Shown: positions 44,882 through 54,227, counted from the stretch's first letter. The stretch: 64,000 nt of DNA from an uncultured Tateyamaria sp. (GCF_947503415.1 NZ_CANNDS010000003.1:310001-374000), one strand, 5' to 3'. Notes: generated from the sequence alone by a model not told the origin. Made by a program: numbers and translations.

Positions 44882-44940
44882 CCCTTTTTCGGCAAGCCGC
44901 CCACCCACCCACCCACCCACCCCGTCTTGCCGAAAAAGGG
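44882..44940. promoter_or_regulatory. 15-base-pair hairpin with a CCCA-repeat loop (spacer hairpin 1)
   Basis: CCCTTTTTCGGCAAG (44882-44896) pairs with CTTGCCGAAAAAGGG (44926-44940); the 29-base loop is mainly (CCCA)n. It starts 13 bases after the betB stop. There is no T run after the stem, so it may stabilise the 3' end or act as a partial terminator rather than a strict one. Confidence 0.8.
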
Positions 44941-44991
44941 CGGCAGGGGGCCGGTGTGGCGCGATTTGAGATGTGAAGGATTTTTGCTGAG

Positions 44992-45028
44992 AGGTGCTTG
45001 AGGGATCGGTTTGATCCTCAAGTCACCT
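44992..45028. promoter_or_regulatory. hairpin 2 in the betB-betA spacer
   Basis: AGGTGCTTGAGGGATC (44992-45007) pairs with GATCCTCAAGTCACCT (45013-45028) with few mismatches and a GGTTT loop. Confidence 0.75.
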
Positions 45029-45045
45029 GTTCGAGTGTGAGATGC

Positions 45046-45116
45046 GATTCCCCGAAGCCTCAAGGACAAGCCGCGCGTGCGCGCGGTGCTGCGCATCCTT
45101 GATCCTTCGCGGAATC
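45046..45116. promoter_or_regulatory. long hairpin 3 before betA, with possible leader ORF
   Basis: Nested arms: GATTCCCCGAAG/CTTCGCGGAATC (45046-45057 with 45105-45116), TCAAGGA/TCCTTGA (45060-45066 with 45096-45102), CCGCGCG/CGCGCGG (45071-45077 with 45080-45086). A 26-codon frame from ATG 45042 runs through the hairpin and ends at TGA 15 bases before the betA start region. It may control betA translation. Confidence 0.7.
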
Positions 45117-45131
45117 ACCTGAGGGTGAGAG

Positions 45132-46778
45132 ATGGAAGCGGATTATGTGATTGTAGGGGCCGGGTCGGCGGGCTGCGCCGTGGCCTACAGGCTGGCGGAG
45201 GCCGGAAAGTCCGTGCTGGTGATTGAGCATGGCGGCACCGATGCGGGGCCGTTCATTCAGATGCCTGCGGCTTTGTCTTACCCCATGAACATGAAGCGCT
45301 ATGATTGGGGCTTTCGGTCCGAGCCTGAACCGCACCTGAACGGCCGTAGGCTGGCCTGTCCGCGGGGCAAGGTCATTGGCGGGTCATCGTCCATCAACGG
45401 GATGGTCTATGTCCGGGGTCATGCCATGGATTACGACCATTGGGCCGAAAGCGGAGCGGATGGCTGGGCCTATGCGGACGTGCTGCCTTATTTCAAGCGG
45501 ATGGAGGCTTGGGACGGCAATGGGCATGGCGGTGATCCGGCGTGGCGTGGCACGGATGGTCCTCTGCATGTCACGCGAGGACCGCGGGGTAATCCGCTAT
45601 TTTCTGCATTTGTAGAAGCCGGGCGACAGGCCGGTTATCAGACCACCTGTGACTATAACGGCCAGAAGCAAGAAGGCTTTGGCCCGATGGAGCAAACGGT
45701 GCACAAGGGGCAGCGCTGGTCGGCGGCGAATGCATACCTGAAGCCTGCTCTCAAGCGTGACAATTGCGATCTGGTGCGCGGGCTGGTCGAGCGGGTTGTG
45801 ATGGAAGAGGGGCGCGCTGTGGCCGTGGCCCTCGCGGATGGCACAGTGGTGCGCGCCCGGCGCGAGGTCATTCTGGCCGCATCCTCCATCAATTCGCCCA
45901 AGATCCTGATGCTGTCGGGCATTGGACCCGGCGCGCATCTGGCGGAGCACGGCATTGACGTCGTGGCGGACCGTGCCGGTGTGGGGGCCAATCTGCAGGA
46001 CCATCTGGAGCTTTACATTCAGATGGCAGCAAGTCAGCCCGTCACGCTGTTCAAACACTGGAACCTTGTGTCCAAGGCGATGATCGGGGCGCAGTGGCTG
46101 TTCACGGGCACCGGTCTGGGTGCATCGAACCAGTTTGAAAGTGCGGCCTTCATTCGCAGCCGGGCGGGCATCCCCTATCCCGACATTCAGTATCACTTCC
46201 TGCCCATTGCTGTGCGCTATGACGGGCGGGCTGCTGCCGAAGGGCATGGGTTCCAAGCGCATGTGGGACCGATGCGGTCGCCTTCGCGCGGGCGCGTCAC
46301 TTTGCGGTCGCCCAATCCTTCGGACGATCCAGTGATCCGCTTCAATTACATGAGTACGGAGCAGGATTGGGAGGAGTTCCGGACATGCATCCGTCTCACG
46401 CGCGAAATCTTTGCCCAAGATGCCTTCGCGCCGTTCGTGAAGCACGAAATTCAGCCCGGTGCCGATGTGCAATCGGATGATGAGCTGGATGGGTTTATCA
46501 GGGAGCATGCCGAGAGCGCTTATCACCCGTGCGGGACCTGCAAGATGGGGCGGCTCGATGATCCGTTTAGCGTCGTCGATCCGGAAGGGCGGGTAATTGG
46601 CGTGGATGCGTTGCGGGTCGTGGACAGCTCGGTCTTTCCGCGCATAACCAATGGCAACCTGAACGGGCCGTCGATCATGACCGGGGAAAAGATGGCGGAT
46701 CACATCCTGGATCGCCATCTGCCGCGCAGCAATGATGTGCCGTGGGTGCACCCGAACTGGGAAACGGCGCAGCGTTAA
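45132..46778 (+). CDS. betA: choline dehydrogenase
   Basis: Oxidises choline to betaine aldehyde (and on to betaine). A 548-residue GMC flavoprotein: FAD-binding [10 protein letters not shown] at residues 6-15, [15 protein letters not shown] (about 83-97) and the C-terminal [10 protein letters not shown] with catalytic His near residue 466. GAGGGTGAGAG precedes the ATG. It follows betB after a 263-base structured spacer, so its mRNA level may be set separately. Confidence 0.95.
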   Translation: MEADYVIVGAGSAGCAVAYRLAEAGKSVLVIEHGGTDAGPFIQMPAALSYPMNMKRYDWGFRSEPEPHLNGRRLACPRGKVIGGSSSINGMVYVRGHAMDYDHWAESGADGWAYADVLPYFKRMEAWDGNGHGGDPAWRGTDGPLHVTRGPRGNPLFSAFVEAGRQAGYQTTCDYNGQKQEGFGPMEQTVHKGQRWSAANAYLKPALKRDNCDLVRGLVERVVMEEGRAVAVALADGTVVRARREVILAASSINSPKILMLSGIGPGAHLAEHGIDVVADRAGVGANLQDHLELYIQMAASQPVTLFKHWNLVSKAMIGAQWLFTGTGLGASNQFESAAFIRSRAGIPYPDIQYHFLPIAVRYDGRAAAEGHGFQAHVGPMRSPSRGRVTLRSPNPSDDPVIRFNYMSTEQDWEEFRTCIRLTREIFAQDAFAPFVKHEIQPGADVQSDDELDGFIREHAESAYHPCGTCKMGRLDDPFSVVDPEGRVIGVDALRVVDSSVFPRITNGNLNGPSIMTGEKMADHILDRHLPRSNDVPWVHPNWETAQR

Positions 46779-46832
46779 CGACGCGGGCAAAGAACGTTTG
46801 AAATCCGGGCGTTCCGTGTCCATCTTAACGAA

Positions 46833-47483
46833 ATGTTAAGAATTTGTTCCGTTCTTGTTCTCTGTCTTCTTCCCGCGTTTGTCACCGCAGACGTCCGTGG
46901 CCCCGTGCGTGTGATTGATGCCGACACATTGGATGTGGGCGGCGTTCGCGTGCGCTTGCATGCCATTGATGCGCCTGAAATGGATCAGATGTGTGTGACC
47001 GAACATGGCGCGGCCTTTGCCTGCGGGAGATGGGTGACTGATCAGGTGCGTGCGCGCTTTGATGGACGGATGGCAACGTGCGCCCGTGTCGACACGGATC
47101 GGCATGGCAGAACGGTTGCCAAGTGCCATGTGCAAGGCGTGGACATCGGCGAAGAGATCGTGAGCGCCGGTTGGGCTTTTGCGTATCGCCGGTATGGCAT
47201 GGACTATGACCTCGATGAAAAGGCGGCCTATGTCGCGGATCGGGGCTTGCATGGCTTTCGTGTGCAATCGCCTGCTCAGTTTCGCCAGGCGCGGGCCAAG
47301 GGGCGCATCCCGCCCGATCCCGTGTGTCGCATCAAGGGCAATATCTCAAAGAACGGGCAGATTTTTCATATGCCGGGGCAAGAATTCTATGAACGCACGG
47401 GCATCAACGAGGCACGGGGGGAGCGCTGGTTCTGTTCCGAGGCCCAAGCAGTGCAAGCCGGGTGGCGACCCGCACGGCGGTGA
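46833..47483 (+). CDS. secreted thermonuclease-family protein
   Basis: A 216-residue exported nuclease-fold protein: signal peptide MLRICSVLVLCLLPAFVTA and an SNase domain with VIDADTLDVGGVRVRLHAIDAPE (Arg and Asp, Glu ligands) and HGRTVAKCHVQG (Arg of the catalytic set). Three catalytic types (Arg, Glu, Arg) of staphylococcal nuclease are recognisable, but DNase activity is not certain; the C-terminal 55 residues are an extra Cys-containing region. It is convergent with pccR. Confidence 0.85.
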   Translation: MLRICSVLVLCLLPAFVTADVRGPVRVIDADTLDVGGVRVRLHAIDAPEMDQMCVTEHGAAFACGRWVTDQVRARFDGRMATCARVDTDRHGRTVAKCHVQGVDIGEEIVSAGWAFAYRRYGMDYDLDEKAAYVADRGLHGFRVQSPAQFRQARAKGRIPPDPVCRIKGNISKNGQIFHMPGQEFYERTGINEARGERWFCSEAQAVQAGWRPARR

Positions 47484-47510
47484 TGACCAGACAGGTGGGG
47501 AGTGATCCGC

Positions 47511-48911
47511 CTAGTTGACCGTGTAAGGCAGCACGCCACGCGTATCAGGATCGACGGACAATTGTCGTTCCAGAGGCGGGACGGAGCGCTGGTGGCAGGT
47601 TTTGCGCTCGCAAATGCGGCAGGAGATGCCGATGGGCTCAAACGCCTCGGCGCGGGTGATGTCCATCCCGTCGGCATAGACCAGTTCGCTGGCATGGGTG
47701 ACCTCGCACCCCAGCGCGATGGCGTAGCGCCGCACGGGCGCGCCGAAGCGGCCCCCGGACTTTGACACATCAAGTGCAAGGCTGATGTAGCGCACCCCGT
47801 CCGGTGTTTCTGCCAATTGACGCAGGAACTGGCCCGGCTGTTCAAATGCCCTGTGCACGTTCCAGAGCGGGCAAGCGCCGCCGAAGCGAGCAAATTGCAA
47901 GCGTGTTGCAGAGTGGCGCTTGGTGATGGTCCCCGCCTGATCAACCCTTACGAAAAAGAAAGGCACACCCTTGGCCCCAGGGCGTTGCAGTGTGGACAGG
48001 CGGTGGCACACCTGTTCGATGGACGCCCCGAACGCCGTCGCCAATTGCTCCAGATCATGTCGCGTGTCCTGGGCGGCTTGAAGGAAGCGGGTGTAGGGCA
48101 TCATTGCGGCCCCGGCGAAATAGTTGGCGAGGCCGATCTTGGCGATGGAGCGGGCTTCTTCCGTCTGAAAGCGGGCGAAGTCAAGCGTGGCTTCGAGCAG
48201 TTTATTCTGCCGCAAAAGCGCTACTTGTAGCAGCATCTGGAAGGTCTGACTTTCCTGACTGGCGCGGGTCGAAATGGTGAGCGTGAGCGTGTTTGGATCG
48301 TAGTGCCGGAGCGTGTCGGTGTCGGCGAGGGTGATGGAGGCTCCTACGTTGGCCAAGGCGGATACTGCTGCCGCACGGATGTCCCGGTGTTGCTCGTCGA
48401 CACTGGCAAAATGTTCTGCGGCGCGGTCCACTGCGTCGATGTAATTGTCGCAGTAGTGGAAGAAGTCGCGCACCTCTTCCCATGGGCTGGGGCGGGCGCG
48501 TGCATCTTCGCGGCCTAGGGCCTCGTCCAATGAAGCGAGCCTTTCGTGGGTTTGCCTGTAGACGCGGTGCAGGTCGAGAAACGCATGCGCTAGGGCCGGA
48601 GCGTTGGACGCGGCCAGACGCAGGTCGGCCATTGGGGGCATGTCGCCCGAGAATGCGGGGTCTGCCAGCGCTTCGCGCATATCCGAGACCAGCCGCTCGC
48701 CGTCGCCGGAACTCAGTTCGGTCACGTCCAGGCCGAACTCTTGGGCCAATGACAGAACGACCGTTGTGCTCACTGGACGGTTGTTGTTTTCCATCTGGTT
48801 GAGATAGGGCAGGGATACGCCCAGCTTGGCGGCGAAGTCTTTTTGGGTGAGGCCCACGCGGGTGCGGACCTCGCGCAGCTTTGCACCGGCATAGAGTTTT
48901 GGGGCGGCCAT
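47511..48911 (-). CDS. pccR: short-chain acyl-CoA regulator of propionyl-CoA carboxylase (PccR/ScfR family)
   Basis: A 466-residue regulator. Residues about 5-60 form an XRE helix-turn-helix (VGLTQKDFAAKLGVSLPYLNQMENNNRP), the central part resembles the ImmA/IrrE-like (DUF955) domain and the C-terminus is a DUF2083 region with the Cys-rich GISCRICERKTCHQR. This set defines ScfR regulators; the Rhodobacter sphaeroides member PccR activates pccB during propionyl-CoA excess. The start MAAPKLYAG is the ATG at 48911. TTTGCAAA-like motifs lie directly upstream, suggesting autoregulation. Confidence 0.92.
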   Translation of the reverse strand: MAAPKLYAGAKLREVRTRVGLTQKDFAAKLGVSLPYLNQMENNNRPVSTTVVLSLAQEFGLDVTELSSGDGERLVSDMREALADPAFSGDMPPMADLRLAASNAPALAHAFLDLHRVYRQTHERLASLDEALGREDARARPSPWEEVRDFFHYCDNYIDAVDRAAEHFASVDEQHRDIRAAAVSALANVGASITLADTDTLRHYDPNTLTLTISTRASQESQTFQMLLQVALLRQNKLLEATLDFARFQTEEARSIAKIGLANYFAGAAMMPYTRFLQAAQDTRHDLEQLATAFGASIEQVCHRLSTLQRPGAKGVPFFFVRVDQAGTITKRHSATRLQFARFGGACPLWNVHRAFEQPGQFLRQLAETPDGVRYISLALDVSKSGGRFGAPVRRYAIALGCEVTHASELVYADGMDITRAEAFEPIGISCRICERKTCHQRSVPPLERQLSVDPDTRGVLPYTVN

Positions 48912-48921
48912 GTGTGTCCGT

Positions 48922-48960
48922 CTTTGCGGATTTGCAGTCATCCCATGCTAGGTTTGCAAA
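48922..48960. promoter_or_regulatory. TTTGCAAA-type motifs upstream of pccR
   Basis: TTTGCGGA followed at once by TTTGCAG (48922-48936), and a perfect TTTGCAAA at 48953-48960, all within 50 bases of the pccR start. These match the PccR binding motif known for the family. Confidence 0.65.
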
Positions 48961-48976
48961 GCGTCGCGCGCAACCG

Positions 48977-50194
48977 TTATGCGAGGGCCAGTCGCCGTTC
49001 GCGTCGGTAGACCGCACCGATCGCCAACAGAGCAGAAACGCCCGTGATGCACATGATGTAGAGCAGGGGGAACGCACCGGTTTCAGGGGTGAGCAAGAAT
49101 CCTGCGAGGGCGGACAGCGCCGCACCGCCGCCAATCATGATTGCGCCGCCAAGGCCAGACGCGGTGCCCGCGAGGTGTGGTCGGACTGACAGCATGCCTG
49201 CGGTTGCGTTGGGGATAACAAGGCCGTTGCCCAATCCCACAAATGTCATCATGCCGAAGAACGACAGCGGTGTACCCGCGCCAACCATGAAGATCACCAA
49301 GGAAAGGAAGGTGCCGAATGCGTTTGCGATTGAGCCGCACAGGACAAGGCGGTTCACGCCAAAACGGGTGGCGTACCTGCCGCTGAGTCCGTTGCCAATG
49401 AAATAGCCGATGGCGGGTGCACCAAAGAAAAAGCCCAGCGTCGCGGGCGACATGCCAAACACTTCGGTGCCTACGAAAGGTGCGCCGCCAAGATAGGCAA
49501 AGAACGAGCCCGAGCAGAATGCAGCCGCAAGCGAATAGCCCCAGAACCGGGGTGAACGTAAAAGCTCGGGGTATTCCTTGAACTGCGCGATAAGCGTTTT
49601 GCCAGATGGTTGCGCCGTTTCGCCGACATCCTTGTGGACGAGCCATAGCAGCAGTCCACCGGTCAGGAAGAAGAACCAAAATACCGATTTCCATCCGAGC
49701 GCTTCGTCCAGAAGTCCACCCAACCCGGGTGAGATCATCGGCACCACGGCCATGCCCATGGTCACGTACCCGATCATTGAGGCGGAATGATCCTGATCGT
49801 ACAGATCGCGGATGATGGCCCGGCTCAGCACCATTGCGACGGCGATCACGGCTTGACACATCCGGAAGAACAAGAAGACCTCGGCGGTCGGGGCATAGAT
49901 GCACCCTAGCGTGGCCAGCATGAACAGACCAATGCCCCACATGAGCACGTCGCGTCGACCGATGTTGTCCGAAATGGGCCCGATGATCGTCTGCATGACC
50001 GCCGAGACGGCGAGATACAGCGCAACAGACAACTGCATCAGCCGGTACTCGGTGTCGAAATAGGCAGTCATGTTCGGCAAGCTGGGCAGGAACATGTTCA
50101 TGACCATCGCCGACACCCCGGCCAGCAGGATCAGCGTTGCGATGTGAGGCGGGGTTGTGCGGTCCAGAAATCGGACCTTGGGTGGCACTTGCAT
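48977..50194 (-). CDS. Bcr/CflA-family MFS exporter
   Basis: A 405-residue membrane protein with twelve helices and the signature SDNIGRRDVLMWGIGLFML and LSRAIIRDLYDQDHSASMIGYVTMGMAV of multidrug or metabolite efflux proteins of the Bcr/CflA group. It is between pccR and pccB, divergent from pccB (179 bases) and codirectional with pccR (65 bases to its start). This position suggests a role in exporting a propionate-related acid; that is inference. Confidence 0.9.
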   Translation of the reverse strand: MQVPPKVRFLDRTTPPHIATLILLAGVSAMVMNMFLPSLPNMTAYFDTEYRLMQLSVALYLAVSAVMQTIIGPISDNIGRRDVLMWGIGLFMLATLGCIYAPTAEVFLFFRMCQAVIAVAMVLSRAIIRDLYDQDHSASMIGYVTMGMAVVPMISPGLGGLLDEALGWKSVFWFFFLTGGLLLWLVHKDVGETAQPSGKTLIAQFKEYPELLRSPRFWGYSLAAAFCSGSFFAYLGGAPFVGTEVFGMSPATLGFFFGAPAIGYFIGNGLSGRYATRFGVNRLVLCGSIANAFGTFLSLVIFMVGAGTPLSFFGMMTFVGLGNGLVIPNATAGMLSVRPHLAGTASGLGGAIMIGGGAALSALAGFLLTPETGAFPLLYIMCITGVSALLAIGAVYRRERRLALA

Positions 50195-50263
50195 TCTTGT
50201 GAGGTAAGTCGGGCAAAGTGAACTGTCCAGTGCAGTTATACACGGGTGGGTGTGCTTCGCTTA

Positions 50264-50303
50264 TTTGCAGTTTGCAGGATCGCCATTGCAAAAACTTTGC
50301 AAA
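50264..50303. promoter_or_regulatory. PccR binding motifs upstream of pccB
   Basis: TTTGCAG TTTGCAG at 50264-50277, then ATTGCAAA (50285-50292) and TTTGCAAA (50296-50303), whose GC centres are 11 bases apart. The site lies between the divergent exporter and pccB genes, 70 bases from the pccB ATG. The pattern is that expected for PccR control of pccB. Confidence 0.75.
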
Positions 50304-50373
50304 TATTCTCATTGGCCCTTCAATCGGACGCTGTCGCATCGCTATACTACGGCAAACCACCAGCGGGGACAGC

Positions 50374-51906
50374 ATGAAAGATATTCTGGCCGAATTGGAA
50401 TCACGGCGCGCAGATGCGCGTTTGGGCGGCGGGCAAAAACGCATTGATGCACAGCACGGGCGCGGCAAGCTGACCGCACGCGAGCGGATCGATCTGCTTC
50501 TGGACGAAGGGTCGTTCGAAGAGTTCGACATGTTTGTCAGCCACCGCTGTACCGACTTCGGAATGGAAGATCAGAGGCCCGCAGGCGACGGCGTGGTGAC
50601 TGGATGGGGCACGATCAACGGGCGGCAGGTTTATGTGTTCAGTCAGGACTTCACCGTTTTGGGTGGGTCCGTATCGGCCACGCACGCCGCGAAGATCTGC
50701 AAGATCATGGACAAGGCGGTCGAGAACGGCGCACCCGTCATCGGCATCAACGATTCAGGCGGTGCTCGCATTCAAGAAGGTGTCGACAGCCTTGCGGGCT
50801 ACGGCGAGGTGTTCCAACGCAACATCATGGCTTCGGGCGTCGTGCCGCAGATCAGCGTGATCATGGGCCCCTGCGCGGGTGGCGCTGTTTATTCGCCCGC
50901 CATGACCGACTTCATCTTCATGGTCAAAGACAGCTCCTACATGTTCGTGACAGGCCCTGACGTGGTCAAGACCGTGACCAACGAACAGGTCACTGCCGAA
51001 GAACTGGGCGGGGCCACGACCCACACCAAGAAATCCTCGGTCGCGGATGCGGCGTTCGAGAACGACGTGGAGGCATTGGCCGAAGTGCGCCGGCTCGTGG
51101 ACTTCCTGCCGCTCAACAACCGTGAAAAGCCGCCCGTGCGTCCGTTCTTTGACGAGCCGGACCGGGTCGAGACCAGCCTGGATACGCTGGTGCCTGATAA
51201 CCCCAACATGCCCTATGACATGAAGGAGCTGATCGTGAAGATGGCCGATGAGGGCGATTTTTACGAGCTGCAGGAAGAGTTCGCCAAGAACATCATCACC
51301 GGCTTCATCCGGCTCGAAGGGCGCACCGTGGGTGTGGTTGCGAACCAGCCGATGGTGCTGGCGGGCGTTCTGGACATTGACAGTGCGCGCAAGGCGGCCC
51401 GTTTCGTGCGTTTCTGCGATTGCTTCGACATCCCAATCCTGACCCTGATTGATGTGCCCGGCTTCCTGCCCGGCACCACGCAAGAGTATGGCGGTGTGAT
51501 CAAGCACGGAGCGAAGCTGCTCTTTGCATATGGTGAGGCGACGGTGCCGAAGGTGACTGTGATCACCCGCAAAGCGTATGGCGGGGCGTACGTGGTGATG
51601 GCGTCCAAGCATCTGCAGGCCGATTTCAACTACGCGTGGCCTACGGCCGAGATTGCCGTGATGGGGGCCAAGGGCGCGACTGAGATCATTCACCGTGCGG
51701 ACCTTGGCGACGCCGACAAAATCGCACAACACACGGCCGACTACGAAGACCGCTTTGCCAATCCTTTTGTGGCTGCCGAGCGTGGGTTCATCGATGAAGT
51801 GATCCAGCCACGGTCAACCCGCAAACGCGTGAGCCGCGCTTTCGCATCCTTGCGGAACAAGAAAGCGCCGATGCCATGGAAGAAACACGATAATATCCCG
51901 CTCTGA
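50374..51906 (+). CDS. pccB: propionyl-CoA carboxylase beta subunit
   Basis: Carboxyltransferase subunit that moves CO2 from biotin to propionyl-CoA, giving (S)-methylmalonyl-CoA. A 510-residue carboxyltransferase with [57 protein letters not shown] and [12 protein letters not shown] (oxyanion-loop motifs) and the C-terminal KHDNIPL of PccB. GGGGAC lies before the ATG at 50374. The TGA is followed at once by the ATG of the next gene (TGATG). Confidence 0.96.
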   Translation: MKDILAELESRRADARLGGGQKRIDAQHGRGKLTARERIDLLLDEGSFEEFDMFVSHRCTDFGMEDQRPAGDGVVTGWGTINGRQVYVFSQDFTVLGGSVSATHAAKICKIMDKAVENGAPVIGINDSGGARIQEGVDSLAGYGEVFQRNIMASGVVPQISVIMGPCAGGAVYSPAMTDFIFMVKDSSYMFVTGPDVVKTVTNEQVTAEELGGATTHTKKSSVADAAFENDVEALAEVRRLVDFLPLNNREKPPVRPFFDEPDRVETSLDTLVPDNPNMPYDMKELIVKMADEGDFYELQEEFAKNIITGFIRLEGRTVGVVANQPMVLAGVLDIDSARKAARFVRFCDCFDIPILTLIDVPGFLPGTTQEYGGVIKHGAKLLFAYGEATVPKVTVITRKAYGGAYVVMASKHLQADFNYAWPTAEIAVMGAKGATEIIHRADLGDADKIAQHTADYEDRFANPFVAAERGFIDEVIQPRSTRKRVSRAFASLRNKKAPMPWKKHDNIPL

Positions 51907-52247
51907 TGACTCGCACGCGTTGGCATATTCTGCAGGATGACGACAGTTTCACACTGTGCCGTCACTTGCCGCCGCGTTTTGATTTCGCGGTTTACACCGT
52001 GTTGCCATGCGGTGGCGCCATCCGGTTGGCCCATCAGATCCGGCAGGACCTGTGGCGGGCTTTGCAGAAGGTGCGCGGCTTTTCCCCGGTGGTTCGGTTG
52101 CAGCGTTTCGCTGACGGCTGGCGGATCGAGGCTGGTGGCAGGGTCGCCGGCCCTGTGGCGCTCCCAGTTATTGCGCGTGCGCAAGCGGTATTGGATGATG
52201 CCGGCAACCGGGCGCGTTGGATCAAAGCATCCAGGGGGCGATCATGA
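51906..52247 (+). CDS. conserved hypothetical protein in the pccB operon
   Basis: A 113-residue protein with many aromatic and basic residues and no signal peptide or membrane segment. I do not recognise the family. The start overlaps the pccB stop (TGATG) and its end overlaps the next start (ATGA), so it is translated with pccB. Possibly an accessory to carboxylase assembly. Confidence 0.6.
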   Translation: MTRTRWHILQDDDSFTLCRHLPPRFDFAVYTVLPCGGAIRLAHQIRQDLWRALQKVRGFSPVVRLQRFADGWRIEAGGRVAGPVALPVIARAQAVLDDAGNRARWIKASRGRS

Positions 52248-52639
52248 GCCTTTGGAAAAATCAGGCCTTCGCCATTTCTCATGCTGACAATGGCGTTTTC
52301 GAAGGGGCCGGACTACGCCCGTTTTTCGAATATCGCCAGCTTGGTATCGCTGAAGCAACACAAGGGGCGTATGGCGCGCACGTCATTCGGGCAGTGCCCG
52401 GAATGGAGAGTCCCGGCACATGGCATTCTCATGATCTGGACTTTCAGATGGTCTATGTCACCCAAGGATGGGTGGTGTTCGAATACGAAGGGCAGGGCGA
52501 GCATATCCTGCGCGCAGGCTCGTGTGTCCTGCAACCGCCAGGCATCATACACCGCGAAGTTCGGCACTCGGACGACATGGAATTGATCGAAGTCACCGCG
52601 CCTGCGGTCTTTACAACCAAAGAAGAAGATGCACGATGA
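52244..52639 (+). CDS. cupin-domain protein
   Basis: A 131-residue cupin: motif 1 in GTWHSHDLDFQMVYVTQGWV and motif 2 in GSCVLQPPGIIHREVRHS, with His and Glu metal ligands. It overlaps both neighbours by four bases and is therefore in the pccB operon. A role in sensing an acyl-CoA-related compound is possible, not shown. Confidence 0.82.
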   Translation: MSLWKNQAFAISHADNGVFEGAGLRPFFEYRQLGIAEATQGAYGAHVIRAVPGMESPGTWHSHDLDFQMVYVTQGWVVFEYEGQGEHILRAGSCVLQPPGIIHREVRHSDDMELIEVTAPAVFTTKEEDAR

Positions 52640-53124
52640 GTGCGGACCGGCAACATACTGTGCCGAATGTAATAGTGCGACGGGTTATCACCGCACGCAC
52701 AGCAGCCCCGGAGGGAGGAGCCTGTACCCCGAAATGGGAATGGGTCCGGGGCTGCCTTACAGCACTTTTCATGGTTGCCACTCCCGCTCTTGCTCAGGAC
52801 GTGCCGTCCGGCCAGCCCGTCACCTTGTCGGAAGTGTTGGTGGACGCCGTCGGTACGGAGAACTGGCTGCGGTTCAGATTTGTGGCGCCTGAGATTGCGC
52901 GCGAGTCGGGTACGGTCAGTTACGTTGAGGCCGAAGGCGACTTCCAGGCGCTGTGCGACGCTGTCGCGTTGCCTTACATGGATGATTTCGATTTGACGGC
53001 CGACATCGTCATTATTTCCCTGATGGACCGACCTGTGCCCTTCGGCACCACGGAACCTGTCGCTACACAATTTTTCGAAGCGTTCCGCCCCGGTCCGGAT
53101 GGTTGCGTTTGGGAGGCGTTTTGA
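52636..53124 (+). CDS. secreted hypothetical protein (DUF6497-like)
   Basis: A 162-residue protein from the ATG at 52636 (overlapping the cupin stop as ATGA). A hydrophobic segment CLTALFMVATPALAQD at about 38-54 looks like a signal peptide preceded by a long polar N-terminus, so a start at ATG 52771 (MVATPALAQ) is an alternative. The mature part (LSEVLVDAVGTENWLRFRF and VIISLMDRPVPFG) matches small proteins called DUF6497 in roseobacters. Periplasmic; function unknown. Confidence 0.65.
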   Translation: MSADRQHTVPNVIVRRVITARTAAPEGGACTPKWEWVRGCLTALFMVATPALAQDVPSGQPVTLSEVLVDAVGTENWLRFRFVAPEIARESGTVSYVEAEGDFQALCDAVALPYMDDFDLTADIVIISLMDRPVPFGTTEPVATQFFEAFRPGPDGCVWEAF

Positions 53125-53302
53125 TGTCGTGTGACGTAGGCGTATCTGCGGCATTGAGGCCACAACCCGCGCAAGGGTGTTGCCCCCCATATCTTTCGCT
53201 CCAAGAATCCCGTATACGGTCCCCGAGGGGTCCCCAAGACCACCTTATCTCGTATTGGGCACGCGGATTTGCGTGCTTGGAACTAGACTACAGGAGAGAC
53301 AG

Positions 53303-53446
53303 ATGTCGAAGAGCATCAAAGTATTGGGCATGGTTAGCCTCATGGTTCTGGTCGCAGCTTGCGGCAACAACAACGACGAAGAGTTCGTGGTTGTGGAGCC
53401 TGAGCCCATCAGCCAAGAACCTGTCAGCACCGGCAAGTTCAAATAA
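53303..53446 (+). CDS. 47-residue lipoprotein
   Basis: A short secreted protein beginning MSKSIKVLGMVSLMVLVAACG, with lipobox LVAAC (residues 16-20) and an acidic, Pro-rich tail that ends STGKFK. CAGGAGAGACAG precedes the ATG. It is followed by a hairpin terminator. The clear lipobox and ribosome-binding site support it as real in spite of its size. Confidence 0.7.
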   Translation: MSKSIKVLGMVSLMVLVAACGNNNDEEFVVVEPEPISQEPVSTGKFK

Positions 53447-53452
53447 TTCTAC

Positions 53453-53476
53453 AGGGCGGGCGTTACAGCCCGTCCT
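53453..53476 (+). terminator. hairpin terminator after the 47-residue lipoprotein
   Basis: GGGCGGGC (53454-53461) pairs with GCCCGTCC (53468-53475, one G-T pair) around GTTACA; weakly T-rich sequence CCCCTTTT follows. Confidence 0.6.
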
Positions 53477-53503
53477 GACACCCCTTTTCGCGGGGGGCAG
53501 CGC

Positions 53504-53860
53504 ATGCTGAAACATCGCGGATTTCCGGGTCGTCTGACCGGAACAGATTTCCAATTCACAATCCGTCGTCCGAACCCCAAGGGGGTGACACCGCTTCAGC
53601 GGCGAGAACGCTTTGCAGATCGCAAACCTGCTGATCGGCGTGCTGATGCAGGGTTCATGGCTGCGCTATGGGCGAATTTCGGCGCTGAACCGTTTGAGCG
53701 GGGCAACCTTGATGCCGGGCGGTTGTCGTGGCTCTTTGGTCGCGAGGTGATCCCGGCCACGGATCCCTTTGATCCTGCTGATTATGAAGCACTTTTGCAG
53801 ATCGACGAAGGTGTTGCCCGCGCATCCTTTCCGGATGCGTTCGAGGGCGATTGGGAATGA
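53504..53860 (+). CDS. conserved hypothetical protein
   Basis: A 118-residue soluble protein with many Arg and Asp residues, including ERFADRKPADRRADAGFMAALWANF; no signal, no known motif. Its end (ADYEALLQIDEGVARASFPDAFEGDWE) is acidic. It sits between two lipoprotein units on the same strand. Homologous short proteins are common in roseobacters. Function unknown. Confidence 0.55.
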   Translation: MLKHRGFPGRLTGTDFQFTIRRPNPKGVTPLQRRERFADRKPADRRADAGFMAALWANFGAEPFERGNLDAGRLSWLFGREVIPATDPFDPADYEALLQIDEGVARASFPDAFEGDWE

Positions 53861-54227
53861 GCGGACCCACTGCAATAGGCGCTTTTCCGCCACCAGATTC
53901 TCGGATTTGGCGAAACCCGGCTCATTCTTGCCTGTCAAGACACATGCCCTTTGTACGGTCGGAAAAACCATGCAAGCGTGTGATTGCGGGGTCGCTTCCC
54001 CAGGTTATCTGCGACGCCGTGTACCATTTCCGTACCCCTTCCCCTGGTGGGCAGCAGATGTCGCAAGATATTATGCTGCCCACCTTTTTTTTCGTGTTCC
54101 GTCAGGCGGTTGCGTCCGATGTTACAATGCGTCACGCAAATGCGTCCGTTTATGATATGGCGTCCCCCTTCCTTTTGGACCACACGGTTCCCAATTCATT
54201 CCCAGAGAATGAAAAGGAACTGAAATC
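53861..54227. other. 367-base region ending in a strong terminator: long 3' UTR or small RNA
   Basis: No intact gene of its own, although one frame is open through it and beyond (see rejected list). It includes an intrinsic terminator at 54046-54092, 186 bases past the preceding stop. AT-richer after 54090, with the promoter and AAGGA-type site of the next lipoprotein gene near 54215. Confidence 0.55.
54046..54092 (+). terminator. intrinsic terminator with T8 run
   Basis: GGTGGGCAGCA (54046-54056) pairs perfectly with TGCTGCCCACC (54074-54084), 17-base loop, followed by eight T. A textbook Rho-independent terminator with no gene directly upstream, suggesting it ends a 3' UTR or an sRNA. Confidence 0.88.

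Noticed and set aside
44881-44941. CCCA repeat as a CRISPR or microsatellite element
   Set aside because: Only a few tandem tetranucleotides forming the loop of a hairpin; no spacer-repeat pattern.
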